From positions 19,314,626 to 19,378,625 of the forward strand of contig CM070624.1 of NCBI GenBank assembly GCA_036346255.1: a DNA stretch of 64,000 bases, in the 5' to 3' direction. Positions 33,231 to 45,560 of the stretch are shown in pieces. The DNA is from Ampelocalamus luodianensis. Taxonomy: Eukaryota > Streptophyta > Magnoliopsida > Poales > Poaceae. The translations under genes and the position numbers were made by a program. Under the pieces are notes generated by a model. It saw only the letters and a list, made by a program, of their open reading frames with translations, did not search any database and had not been told where the DNA came from. The number at the start of each line of letters is the position of its first letter. Within the stretch, counting starts at the first letter, position 1.

Positions 33231-34860
33231 AGAAGGCAATGGCAAATGCTAGATAGTATAGCTAGCTAGCTAGGGATGGATATGTAGTCAAAGCAAGCTG
33301 AGAATACCTATAAAACATCTGTTCTAACCGTACCCCCGTGCTAGTTTTGTTTAACAAACCCTAGGAATTTTTTATGGCCTGGTCCTGGCTGTGCCTGGAG
33401 GTATCAGCCCAAGCAAGCATCCAAGAGCTAATCTCTGTGTGTGATCGATGTGTACTCGGTAATGTATGTTCATACAATTAATAATGGATTCATCCTCTCT
33501 AGCTAAAAGAGAAGCTCTCTTTGCTTTCTACATATGTGTACCTAGTAGCTTTAACATAACGTGGAGTTCGTTACCACCCAGAAAGGCAAATGCTTGTTTA
33601 AAAGCTTGCAAATCTGGCCTTGCCGGATTCTTCTCGGATTTTTGTCGACGCCACTCTGGCACAGTTAGCTAGTTCTTCGAGTCCGAGATGGCGAGAGATG
33701 CAACGTTTGTACGGAGTACCTGTGACTGAGCTTGGTTGGTAACCACAAGCTCATCGATCGAAAGCTGTTACGATGTTTGTACGGAGTATCTGTGACTGAG
33801 CTCAAAGTAATGGTCGTCAGCCTCAAATTGGGAATATTGGTTCGGGTCTTGCCAGCTGGTTTGATCCTCACCCATGCAGGAGTGAAAACACAAGCTTCCA
33901 TATGTGAGAATGTGAGATTCATTGCAGCGTGGAACGGATCATTAGCACACCAGCTACTCTCTGCTAAATATAGTTACAGTGCCGTCGAATTCTCACTACA
34001 GTGGCCTTCAGATATCAGGGTTACTCGATACTCTTGACCTTTTCTTACCTCAAGTTGTCGTCGACCTGCTGCAGTGCCAACTGCCACGAGGTGTTCATTT
34101 TTCCCCCTCCTTTCAGGCCGGTTTGGTATGGATGGAGCACGAGGGTGTGCTGCCCAACCTTGCGCGGAGTGGTGGGTGGCTTTTGGGAGCCGAGCTGCCT
34201 GCCTGCCGCCTGCCTGTTGGTGTTGGACTCGACGACGATACGATGCATCAGCGCGCGCGCGCGCGCATGCATGCGGTGCAAGTTGGTGGGCTAGCTTGCA
34301 CACCGTACGTCGCCGCCCGGCCACGTGCCGCTCATCGTACGACGCGCGCGCGGCTCGACTGCCCTCCCTCGCCGTCAAATATTTACGCGCTAACGGCCGC
34401 GTAAACCGATGTAACAAAATCCCCAAGTGGCGCTGTGTAACACAGATTTTTTTAACCAAATTAAGCCACGTAGAGGCCGGGAGCACTGTAAAGCTAACAT
34501 TGGCCAGCGCCAGTTGTTCGGACTCTTTGACCAATGGGTCGACGTCTGTGCAACATCCCGAATTTGGTTTCAAATTAAAAATGCATGATTTTCTTTCAAA
34601 AACTTTTGTTGCATATCAAAAGTTTATAAAAACTTTTGCGTTGTATTTAAAAATTTAAAACAATTTCCTTGGTAAGAATCGAGTTTGCAAAATCTTGAAA
34701 TATAATTGTGTGCAACCCAAAAATAATTACAACCTGGTTAACAAAACCTCCTCAAAATTTAAATTCAAATCCAAATCAAATTTTGAAATGCAAATAGAAT
34801 TTCAAACCTTACATCCTTCCCTCCCTTCCACTTGGGCCGAAACCCAGCCGTCGGCCGGAC
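33231..34860. other. Upstream region of the peptide gene; GC-rich patch at 34.1-34.4 kb
   Basis: Contains a 70-bp-spaced duplication of GTTTGTACGGAGTA(C/T)CTGTG at about 33705 and 33775. A GC-rich patch with (CG)n alternation lies near 34250. Overlapping frames in the patch have no recognisable protein content. Confidence 0.35.
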
Positions 34861-34887
34861 TAGGGGTGGATAACGAGATGGCTCGGC

Positions 34888-36411
34888 CAGTGGCGGACCC
34901 AGGATTTTCATAATGGGTGTTCGAAGTTATAAAAATATTGTTCAATGTAAAACATAAATATGCACAGTAGCAAAAATAAAAGTACAAATTATTTGTACTA
35001 ATGAAAACATCTCGAATAATTTAGTGAAATTACAAAATAATCAAGAAAATTAAAATTTAACTTGATTTCCCTTCACGCGTTCAAATTTACACACTTCTTC
35101 TTTTTTTTTGAAGCTCCGAGATCTATATTTCACAAAAAGACAAGATTTACGGTCACAATTCAAACTAACACAAACAAAATCACCGATTTGGCCATTTGGG
35201 TTTGCTCTTTACTAGTGTGGAAATTGAGGATCTAGTAATTTAGATGGAACTCACATCTGTATTTGTTGGGAATTTAGGTACCACGACAACGCGCAACCTT
35301 CTTGCCGAGAGTTGTAGGCCACGGGCTGTAGAGCTACTCGGTTTCCCTCTCGCTTGCGGTCACCCGTCTCGCTCACTACTCGGCACCCTACGGCAACGGC
35401 ACGCCTTGTGCCGATGTCAGACCTTGCTCCTCGACCTCCGCCCTACCGCCATGTTTGGCTTTATCATGGCCGCGCCGCCACATCAAGAAAGGGGGAGGAG
35501 TTGTGAGAGTCGGCTACTATATGTTGATTGTTAGGATTAGAGAGAGAGATGATGGGGAATGGTCATGTTGTGGCTGGACCAAATGGTCCAGTACCCAAAA
35601 GGCAAAGGCTAAATGGTGTGTGATCATAGGCTACTATGGGCCAGTTTGAGGTTATGGGGCATCATATAGAGGCGTGGTTTGATGGGCTGGGAGGGAATTA
35701 TGGTCTGGTTGGCCTAATTAAGAGTATATTTTATTATATATGTATTACACATACTATCTGATTGATGTTTTGCAAAAAATAATGGGTGTTTAGTTGAACA
35801 CCCATGAGCCTAACAGTCGGCTTTGTTATTGAGTGGTAACAAGTGATAGATCGATCGATCGATCGATCATTGGCGGCCGATGAGTGGTAGTTCATCTTAG
35901 AGCTGCTGCGTTGTAGAAAGTTTGGGATCGGTCGATGATCGAATTCTAAACTCGAACTTGACCTAGATGGTTAGCAACTTAGCATGCATTGTGGGATTAT
36001 TCTCGATCGATGGGTTACTTTTTATCTTTTTTACTCTTACTTTTGCTAGATAGATAGCACGGACTTATATAGGTAGCTCCTTGGGTCATTCAACGTCTCG
36101 ACGAAATGGACTTTGATTGGTTGGTTGCTTGGGGCTTGGGAGTGCTTACGTGACGGTGTGACTCGTGCGATTGGGCCATTCGATTCTGCGGTGAATTTGG
36201 GGTGCGAGCGAGCGCGAGTGACCGGCGTGGTGTGATGCGCTACGTTGGTGCGAGGCTGCGAGGCACGAGACACCGAGAGGCGAGGCGAAGATGTTACGTT
36301 AATTGAACTCACCTTCTAATATATACATATATTATATCCTATATATACTAAATTTTTGCCCAAAATTTTTGGGTGTTCATTGAACACCCATGAACCAAGA
36401 GGATCCGCCCA
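34888..36411. mobile_element. Inner non-autonomous hAT element with 8-bp target duplication
   Basis: The left end is CAGTGGCGGACCCAGGATTT...ATGGGTGTTCGAAG. The right end, complemented, is TGGGCGGATCC...TTCATGGGTGTTC. Flanks are GGCTCGGC at 34880-34887 and 36412-36419, an exact 8-bp duplication as made by hAT transposases. A caveat is that this lies in GGCTC-repeat DNA, where chance matches are easier. A second right-end-like GAACACCCATGAGCC occurs at about 35798, so the element may itself be composite. A (GATC)n tract lies near 35850. No transposase is encoded. Confidence 0.65.
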
Positions 36412-36599
36412 GGCTCGGCTCGGCTCGACTCGGTAAAGCTTGTTAAGCAAACAAGCTCGGCTCGGCTCGTTAAGCTAACGAGCAGAATGGGCAGCTCGAC
36501 TTGTTCAAAAACTCGAACTCGACTCGTTAGGCTCGTTATCAAAAAACGTCCATACAGTCCATATCAAAAAACATTCATGCAGATCACAAGTTCACAATC

Positions 36600-36775
36600 A
36601 TCAATAAACATCCATAGCATTCCAGATCCATGCAGACATGCACTCTATATCAATAAACATCCATAGCATTCCGGCCAAGCAATAAACATGTATGTAGTAT
36701 GCGGATCCATGCGATCCACTCCGGTCTCGGATCAATAAACATCCAGATACATAGCATTCCAGATCAATAAAAATG
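36600..36775. repeat. Short interspersed repeats, motif ATCAATAAACATCCA
   Basis: ATCAATAAACATCCATAGCA or close variants occur near 36600, 36648 and 36731, each followed within 25 bases by TAGCATTCC. Such short repeats are common near hAT ends. They end where the gypsy fragment starts. Confidence 0.6.
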
Positions 36776-39700
36776 CAAAGAAATAATTCAAACGTCTCAA
36801 CTCTTCGTACAATCTTAGCTGACTCTCTTGAACCAACATAGTATTGCAATACCCTTCTCGACTTAGGGCATCTGCCACTATATTTGCTTTGCCTAGCTGA
36901 TAATGGATTCCAAGATCATAATCCTTTATCAGCTCTAACCATCTTCTTTGCCTGAGATTGAGTTCTGATTGAGTGAATATGTACTTCAGGCTTTTGTGAT
37001 CTGTGAAAATTTCACGGCGATTCTGGATAAGTATCTAGTCAAATTTTCAAGGCATGCCCAATTGCGGATAATTTCAAATCATGCGTCGGGTAATTTCCTT
37101 CATGAGGATTCAACTGGCGAGCCGCATAAGCCACTACTTTTCCTTCTTGCATCAGCACACATCCAAGTCCCTGAAGAGCGGCATCATAGAAAACCTCGAA
37201 GTCTTTGTGGATGTCCGACAAGACTAACACAGGCGCTGATACTAGTCTCTTCTTCAAGTCTTGGAAACCTTGCTCAAAAGCATCTGTCCATTCAAACTTC
37301 CTTTCTTTCTTCAGAAGCTGAGTCAGAGGTCTAGCGGTACTGGAGAAACCATCGATGAATCTTCGGTAATAACCAACTAATCCAAGAAAACTCCTTACTT
37401 CAGTGACGGATTTGGGTTGCCTCCAATCCATCACGGCTTCAACCTTGGAGGGGTCTACTGCAACTCCTCCAGTTGACACGATGTGTCCGAGAAAAGCTAC
37501 TTAGCTTAGCCAAAATTCACTTTTATTGAGTTTGGCATAGAGCTGCTGCCCTCTGAGTCTTTCCAAAACTGCCCTGTGATGCTTCTCATGCTCCTCTTCA
37601 TCCTTCGAGTAGATGAGAATGTTGTTGATGAACATGACCACAAACTTATCTAAGAACTCCATGAATACTTTATTCATCATGTTTATGAAATAAGCTGGTG
37701 CATTCGTCAAGCCGAATGACATTACAGTGAACTCATACAGTCCATATCTTGTGGTAAAAGCAGTATTAGAAATGTCTTCTGGTCTGATCTTCAATTGATG
37801 GTAACCAGACCTTAGGTCAATCTTGGAGAAAACACTTGCTCCTTTCAACTAATCAAAGAGGTCGTCGATTCTAGGCAAAGGATACTTGTTCTTGATTGTG
37901 ATTTCATTGAGTGATCTGTAATTCACACACATCCTCATACTATTATCTTTCTTTCTGACAAATAGTCTTGGTGCTCCTAGGGTGATGAACTTGGTTGAAT
38001 AAAACCCTTGTCTTGCAACTCTTGATTTGCTTCTTCAATTCTGCTAACTCATTTGCTGGTATTCTGTAGGGTCTCTTTGAGATTGGAGCAGTCCTTGGGA
38101 CTAGGTCAATTAGGAACATAATGTCCCTATCTAGTGGCATACCGGGTAATTCTTCAGGAAATACATCCGGGTATTCATTTACCACTGGAATGTCTTTTAA
38201 CTTCACTTCCTTCAGACTGGTCAGAAAGGGACCTTCTCTAACAGAAGTCTCAGGTCTGAATTCCACTTGGATTCCTGGTTCATTGGTGAGGATGATAGAC
38301 CTATTGGTACAGTCTATCTGACCTTAATTCTTGGCTAGTCAGTTCATTCCGAGAATCACATCCAATCCTTGGGAGTGCAAGACTATTAAGTCTGCTAAGA
38401 AAGGTACTCTCGATATTTCCAAGGGAAGGTTTGGGCATAGAGAACTAGTCCCCATTTTTGAGCCCAGAGAATGGATTAACATAGGGTTAACTAAAGGAGA
38501 GGTAGATAGCCTATATTTTTTCCACAAATTTATTTGAAACAAAAGAATGCGAAGCTCCTGAATCAAATAGAACTGATCTTTGATGCTGAATTGACAAGGA
38601 ACATACCAAGGACCACATTTGGTGTAGTCTGAGCTTCTTTAGCTGTGACGTGATTCACACATCCTTTTATGTACTGAATTGATGGCTTCACCTTTGAGTC
38701 TTTGCAGGTCTTTGGAACTCCCGATTTGGTCGAGTTGGGTTTCTTTGCTTCTTGTTTCTTGGTACTTATTGGTGTAGTGCCCCACTTCATTGCAGATAGA
38801 AGCAAGTGACTCTGCGAGTGGAGGTAGCGGTGCCTTCTTACGAGACTAGCCTCGGGAGAGGTGTTACGAAACCGGGGTTGCTTGGGCGTCGAGCAGATGC
38901 AGTGCTTTGGATGGAGAGGACTAGAACTTCCCATCTTTGAGATGGTGAAATGAGTGGTGCGAGGCTTGGGACCACGAGTTGAACTTCTAGTTTGCCATCC
39001 TTCTTTGTGGTTCTCCATTTCCAAGTGCTTGCCCTCTGGCGGATTGCCTTGCCTACAGTGCTGAAAGTCCGAGTAGTCTTGAGCGATAAGAGAAGCGAAA
39101 GATCATCGTTGAGCCCTTCCAAGAATCATTCTTGCTTGGCTTCATCAATCGCCACATCGGTTGGTGCATAGCGAGCTAGGTGGTTGAACTTATGCGGATA
39201 CTCGTTGATAGAGCGGTTGCCTTGGCGCAAGGTGCGAAACTCTTTTCTCTTGGGGACATCATGCCGGTGGGATGTGTGCAGCGAAAAGCTCGCACGAAGT
39301 CGTCCCAAGAGATGGTGCGAGCATCGTGAGGCGGGTGAAATTATCCCACCATTGGACGGTCCATTCGGCTAGTGAGAGACGAACAGAACCCTCTCACGAT
39401 CAGTGCACTGGATGATATCCAGTTTCCTACCGACTGCCTTGAGCCAATCATCAGCCTCCATTGGCTTGACGCTGTTGGAAAAGGTCGGTGGACGCATCCT
39501 CATGAACTCTGAGATGTTGGCCCTTAGAGGAGGTGGAACATAAGCTGGAGATTGAGCTACTCTGCTGCTTGCAAGGTCTGCGTGTTGTTGATCGACTGGG
39601 CAAGCAGGTTGATCATCTGAGCTTGATTGGCCATCATCTGGTTTCAGTCGGGTCCTTCAGCTGGGGGGTGGCGGTGGAATTGGGTTCCCTTGGTCAACCA

Positions 39701-40253
39701 CATTTTCTCTGTCGTGACTGCTAGTGCTACCACTGCCATTGCGAGTAGTCACCATCTGCCAGATCACCAAGAACTTAGGAAAGAGAGGAGAGGCTAAGGG
39801 GGATAGAGCATAACAACAACCCAAACAAAACGACTAGAGACTAGTCGTAGGAAAGCTTACGACTAGGGGGGAAGTCGAAACAAGACTTACGACCACTCGA
39901 GAAGCTTTTCCAAATAACTTTAATAGCCTTATACAACGTTCTACTTGGTGCTCGCAGTCTTCGGGGGTCTTTGCACGACGAGTCCTCTTGACGGCTTTAG
40001 GCCTTGTGGTCTCGGACACCATAGTTGCTAATCATGAGCCCATCTATGGAAATTTTCAGGGGAAAGAGGATCCATTTAACATTATAAAATGGTAAAAAGA
40101 GAATTAGGTAAGGAAGGATTGCTAAAAGAAGCTAAGAGTAGATAGATGACCCGGATGAGGAAGAACGAATTATTTTTTTTCTTGTTATATAAAATAAGTT
40201 TTGAAGTTTTCAACTAATGGCCATTCTAACTAGGTCACGGCCTATAGTCAATA

Positions 40254-40267
40254 TGGCTCTGATACCA
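40254..40267 (-). other. Gypsy primer-binding site
   Basis: The minus strand reads TGGTATCAGAGCCA, complementary to the 3' end of initiator methionine tRNA, and lies five bases inside the LTR edge. Confidence 0.85.
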
Positions 40268-40272
40268 CTTCT

Positions 40273-43200
40273 TGTCGCGACCTCGGGAGCGAAGGATCCC
40301 GAGTTCGCGCTGTGTCCCACACTAGTCCCATGATCAGCAGCTAGTGTACACAATCAAACAAGAGATGATAGCCTAACCATACAACGTCTTTCATTGAAAT
40401 AGTTAGAGTTGATTACAAAAGGGGCATAAAGCTAAGAGGAAATTACAGCGGAAGCAAAAGCACCTAGTGGACCACACGATTCGTCACAGGCAATCGTTTG
40501 GAGGCGCAGCCTAGTCGTCCTGAACCTCGTCCTCTTCGTAGAACTCCTCTCCTACTTAACAACATTAAGCAGAGTGAGCAAAACAACCGTGCTCGTAAGT
40601 CACACCCGTTAAATAACATATTATAATGTATGCAAGGATATCTCAAAGAAAGACTTATAGAGATGATTTGTATAAAGCCAAGTTTCTTTCTAAATACTTA
40701 TACTAAGTTCCAAGGCAGTCTATTTCGTAACTAAACTCATTTTTCTGAAACTTAAGTTTTATAGTCGGACAATATTCATCAACAAGTGGTGAAAAATACC
40801 CTCCTATTACAAGGCTACCAGCCCAAAACCCATTTGGATAGAGATCCAAAGCCATTTAAACAAGTCTTTTGAAAACAAAAATAAAATCTAACTTAGAGTG
40901 GTTTTGCCAGCATGTTCATGACCGTGGACACAGCTATTCGAATAGTTTTTACACTCTGCAGAGGTTGTACAGCTTTACCTACATGACACAACCTCTTTAG
41001 TTTGTTTGGTATCCGTCGATACCACCGCTCACTACCTTAGGTGAGTAGTCTAGAGCTCATGAAAAGGTCTTTACAAAGCGTCATTCCACCGCAGTCCCCC
41101 TCGCTGAGGTTTTGCCCCCTTTGGATAGAAACCCGCAGGGTTCAAGTCCCCTCTTGCGCCAGGTGGGAATACGTAAAAGTAAGTCGTAAAAGACACCCAC
41201 GCAACCGGATAGACGACCACGGTGAAATATTGCAAACTAGTTAGCTGGTCCTATCCATTCGAGACATGTGGTATCTGATAGGGCGTAGCAAAGGAACGCT
41301 CGAAGGCCGGCCCTTAACTGATTTAGGCGACTTTTACAAAACCCTAGACCTCGACCATAGAAATGAGTCGATCCCGTGCATAGACATGCACCCATCCAAA
41401 CATCCATTTCGTCTAAGTCCAAACCAATTTTTATTTTGTTTAACAAGTTAAACTATTTTATAAATCTCTATGGTAAAGCCAATACCATAGTATCATTTTA
41501 AACCATAGTTGAATTTGTGGCTAAATTCCCAAAGTAAAATTTTTGAGCTAAGCTTGACTAAGCATAGAGTTTTTGCAACAAGTTCTAGTTCATACTAATG
41601 TACCAACTAGCTTTTAACTAAGGCGTCAAGGGTGATTCAAACAACATTCAAGTGTGGATATACAAAAGAATTAGGAATAACTATAAAGTTAAAGCAGATT
41701 TAAACTACTTGAATTTAAATACGCATGCGATAATAATTTAAAATAGAATTTAAATACGTTGAGATCTGAGATTCAATATGATCAAGGGTGTACTTGCCTT
41801 GCTTGAATGCCTAAGGATCTACCTCTTTGGAGTACTCGGGTTCCCCGGAGTCGTTGAAATCTATATGCGAAAACGAGCTAAAATAAGCTTTAAATAAACA
41901 CAAATAAAATCAAATGAACTCCATATTAAATAATTTTACAGTAGATAGCTGGATCTGGAAGTTAGATGAATTTAGAAATTTGAATCGCTCGAATCGGAGT
42001 TTGAACAGAGGAGAATGAGCTCTCGGAAGTTTGAGAATTACATAGTCGGAAGGAGGTTCGACTACGGTGGTCGGAAGGACTACAGTCGAAAGAGTTTGAC
42101 TACAAGTGGTCGGAAGGACGGATACGACTACTCGGCGTGGTCGTAGAAAAGGTTCAAGAGGATCGACTACTCAATGAGGTCATAGGAAGAATACGACTAT
42201 ACAAGCGTGGTCGTAGGAGAAGGGGATTCGACTACTCAACAAAGATCGAAAGAGAAGGAAAATTTGACTACTCAACGGTCGAAAGAACAAAAGAGACTCA
42301 CGACTCGACACGATCGAAAGAACAAAATAGCAAAACAAGGCACAAAAAGTTGGCCAAAGAATAAAGAAAGCAGTGCAGGGAACTCACGAGCAGAGAGATT
42401 GGAGGAGGTGGTGGCGCAAGCGGCAGCGAGAAACTCGCGACCAAAGGCGAAGGAGGGCGGCGAAAAAGTCAGTGGGGCCCGCGGAAAAGTGGAAATCGTG
42501 GCTCTGCGAAACAAAACTGAAATATAGAGAGAAAATTACTTCAAGGAGCTCTAGGACAAGAATTGATGCGGGGCTTAAACTCGAAGCGCGGTGCTTCAGG
42601 CAAACCACAGCAATAAGAGTGAGGGAGGGAGTGTTGGGTGCACGCGGTGCTCACCTAAATAGGCGAAGGAGGCACACGGTTCGACGAGGAGGAAGGTGGT
42701 TTGGCCGTCGATAGGAGAAGCTTGACGGTTGCCCTAGAGGCAGTGGCGCGAGCTCCAGCCAGCGGCGACGAAACTCGAAGCACGGCAAAACGGGGCGAGG
42801 GAGAGCTGAAAGCTAATAAAAAAACATGAGGGCAAAGGCTCCCTGGTGCTCTATTTATAAAGGATAAAAGGAGAACCGGGCAACAAGATAGAGCGGTGTG
42901 AAAAGAGAAGAAAAATATATGGCGGGACGGAGACAACGGCAAGGTAGTGCGGTGTGAAAAAGGAAGGAAAGCGTGGCGGGCGAGGCGACAACATTTAATC
43001 GCGCGTCGCTGCAAAAGAAAAGAGGGACGAGGATGGGGCGGGTGCCACGGAGGACGAGCAATTAAATGCGCTAATGACATTTAATGCGCGAGGACTTTCG
43101 TGGCGATGCGTGCGGCGAAGGAAGAAAAAGGTGAAGCAGGGGTGACACGCATGGTGGTCAAGCCGAGAGGGTGGTTGAACCAAAGGGGTGGTTGAAAGCG

Positions 43201-43363
43201 AAGGTTGGTGAAACCAAAAGACTGGTCTTAACCAAAGGCGATCGTGACCAAGAGAGTGGTCGAAACTAGGAGGTGGTCGACACGATAGGGTGGTGTCGAA
43301 ACTAGAAAGTGGTCGAAATAAATTTTGAAAATTTTCAAAAGCCCGGAAAATCGGGATGTTACA
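40273..43363 (-). repeat. Gypsy 5' LTR (3091 bp)
   Basis: On the minus strand it starts TGTAACATCCCGATTTTCCG and ends GAGGTCGCGACA, five bases before the PBS. Both ends carry the TG...CA signature. It contains two zones of short imperfect repeats (GTGGTCGAA/GGTCGGAAGG-type) at about 42050-42330 and 43150-43320. Open frames inside it have no recognisable content. Confidence 0.85.
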
Positions 43364-43677
43364 ATGTTGCATCCATGGAGGCTACTAAGGTTGCCTCAAA
43401 CCAATCGGAGTTTTTCTGGAAGGGCAAGGCGGAGTTCGTCGTTAGGCTCCACGACAAGACATCTCGTCGGCGACCACCGAGCAAAGATATCGAGACCGTC
43501 TACATCGAGTGTGGGAGCATTTCGATCGGACAACCAAGCCGGACGCACAAGGAAATGAGGTATCATATCTTTGTTTGCAAAATTTATCGCAATGAATTGT
43601 CTCAAGATCTATGGGTGGAGCAGACCACTTACTTAAACATGCTACAAGATGTCGAGCCAAGCAATGATTGGTGATGA
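43364..43677 (+). other. Unrecognised ORF next to the gypsy LTR
   Basis: From the ATG at 43378 a 98-codon frame includes FFWKGKAEFVVRLHDK and CGSISIGQPSRTHKEM and ends SNDW at about 43674. A longer version starting inside the LTR is probably an artefact of the junction. It may be the N-terminal part of the hAT transposase or of another captured gene. I do not recognise it. Confidence 0.25.
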
Positions 43678-43925
43678 GGCGGATGCAAGCTGCGATACAA
43701 TCCCAATGGTACGATGCGTAGCTGGGACGACGATCCTAAGGTAGCCCATCAATCTATCTGTCATTTAATTGCTTGAGGATTTACCGTTAGGCTTTGGGAG
43801 TCTGTGCTTTCCAAAATTACATTAGAACGTGCATAATTCTAGATTTTTCATTGTTTTTATAGAGACAACAACTAGGTATCTAATAAAATATTATAATGAA
43901 GCATATAATAAAATAAAGAAACTAT

Positions 43926-45285
43926 TTAAATGCGTGCATATTTTGGTTATACGACCTCGGACATATGGAATAGTCGGGCTAGAGAGGATTATCTTAGTGT
44001 AGTTACCCATTATATTAATGACATTGGATAATAGAAAATGATTATAGGTATAAAATTAATTGATGTAGCACACTCGGTCTTACAAACAAAATATTCTCAA
44101 CTACTTTAGACAATGCCACTTGAACTCTAGGGCTATGGATATTCTTACTCGATGTTGAGTACATCGCGATTCCTTCTTGCTACATCGACAATGTGCTTGT
44201 CATATTATTAACCTTATAGTCAAATACGGTTTGAAGATGTTGAGTCCATATATTAAAGCTTTTCACGATGAATTTCTTTCTTGAATAATTCTAACGTAAG
44301 AATAGCAGCATATAAGAACTTCTGCAGGCCGATGGGTGTACGTTCAAGAAAGTTCGGTTTGGACATGCCGGTAAGATGGAACTCTATTTAAGCGATGCTT
44401 AAGTGTCTTTTACCATATAAGAGTATTTTTCTATTTTTATTCAAGCGCACTATTAGAGCACTAACGATAGTATAGTATTGGTGAGCAACATTAGTCAGTT
44501 CTTTGAGAAGATACTCTGATTTTAGAAATTTTTATGAGGCCACTTTGTTGCTTTGTCCATTGTGTACTATCCAACATATCCTATCATTGTGTATAGTATT
44601 TTCTGATTACTACTCAATTAAAAATGTACGAAAATAACTTAGTTTTACGTGAGACTATTGTTGCTATAAAAGTAAATACCTTAAATATTAGAGAGAAGTC
44701 CCTTACCTATATGCATTTGTATTTGTTTTAGATCCTATAGCTAAAATTGGAGCATTTAGTAGTGTACCTGATCTTCTTAGTGATGCTATAGGGCTAGACT
44801 ATATTAACTATTTTGCAGAAGTTCGTTCTCGGTTACATGAGGTTTGCCAAAGGTATGAAAATAAATTACGAAAAGTGCGCTGCATAGCGACCTCCGGTAG
44901 CCCTACAACGCTTTGCTCGGACAAGAACCCCAAGAAATGGGGAACTATCCACCTATACGGGCGGTGATATGATAGATTTCAACTCGGAAGGCTTGAAATT
45001 TTGCAATGGTGGTAAGCCCATAAGTTAACATATCTCGTGCTATCCATACTTGCACGTGATATGTTGCTTATTTCTATCTCGATGGTTTCCTCAGAGTGCG
45101 CTTTGATCTTTCTAAAAGAATATTGGAGAAGAGAAGAACTAGTCTCACAAGTAAGATGATGAATATACTTCTAACTATGAAAGACTAGGAACAAGCTGAT
45201 TTACGAACACAACACTCTGTGAAAAATCCAGAGTTGTCGGAGGTGTTTGAAAATATGTACTTGGACAATGACGCGTAGAACAATG
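43926..45285 (+). pseudogene. Decayed hAT transposase
   Basis: Scattered plus-strand frames match hAT transposase in the right order: TSDIWNSRAREDYLSVVTHY (about 43.95 kb), CACHIINLIVKYGLKML (about 44.19 kb), RKFGLDMPVRWNS (about 44.35 kb), DPIAKIGAF and VRSRLHEVCQRYENKL (about 44.74-44.87 kb), and a C-terminal dimerisation segment YPxLSILARDMLLISISMVS with SECAL (about 45.02-45.1 kb). Many frameshifts and stops separate them, so no functional protein is possible. Confidence 0.75.
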
Positions 45286-45560
45286 ATGTATATAGAGCTA
45301 TAGTGTGTACTCCTTTTCATTTATTAATGTTTTCTTATTTTTAGTTTTTACCTAGCGAAGGTTTTAACGAGGCAAGCGATTGAACATTAATAAAACTCTT
45401 TATTACATTTTCAATATGATTGTTTTATTTTTTCAGTTTTCATATCTATTTATGAATTCTACATATTTTTCATTTTCATTTTCAAGTTGATCCGCACGAG
45501 CGGTCGATGGGCGTGCGAGCCGCCTCCTCGATAAGTGAGCCGACATAGCATAGCCCTTAT

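Larger units (their letters stand above)
36786..43363 (-). mobile_element. Truncated Ty3-gypsy retrotransposon with a 3.09-kb 5' LTR
   Basis: Minus-strand order: 5' LTR 43363-40273, PBS at 40254-40267 (TGGTATCAGAGCCA, tRNA-iMet type), gag from about 39753 (core LRQGNRSINEYPHKFNHLAR), zinc-knuckle remnant (CNEVGHYTNK, about 38.78 kb), aspartic protease VLFDSGASHSF (about 38.56 kb), reverse transcriptase (37848-37501) and RNase H (37479 to about 36786). Integrase and the 3' LTR are missing: the sequence stops just after VADALSRE. The reverse-transcriptase active site reads FINNILIYS where FIDDILIYS is expected, so both catalytic Asp are replaced by Asn. Several frameshifts and stops break the polyprotein. 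The element is inactive. Confidence 0.88.
34861..45560 (+). mobile_element. Outer hAT element, split by later insertions (right end not resolved)
   Basis: 34861 begins TAGGGGTGGATAACGAGATG followed by GGCTCGG, a common plant hAT end. This end is interrupted at 34888 by another element and resumes at 36412 with GGCTCGGCTCGGCTCGACTC and GTTAAGC/AACGAGC repeats. Downstream of a gypsy insertion, decayed hAT transposase in the same orientation lies at about 43926-45285. A GAGCCG-rich stretch near 45490-45560 could be the right end, but no matching inverted end or 8-bp duplication was found. The assembly of these parts into one element is inference. Confidence 0.4.

Noticed and set aside
34074..34658. 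194-codon plus-strand frame
   Set aside because: Composition is Arg/Ala/Cys-rich over a GC-rich patch, with no recognisable domain and competing frames of similar length on both strands.
41118..41175. tRNA-like B-box GGTTCAAGTCC
   Set aside because: No matching A-box, no complementary acceptor stem or cloverleaf upstream, and it lies inside the gypsy LTR.
42207..42714. Open frames inside the gypsy LTR
   Set aside because: They fall in short repeats rich in GTCG/GAAAG motifs and have no similarity to gag-pol or host proteins that I can recognise.
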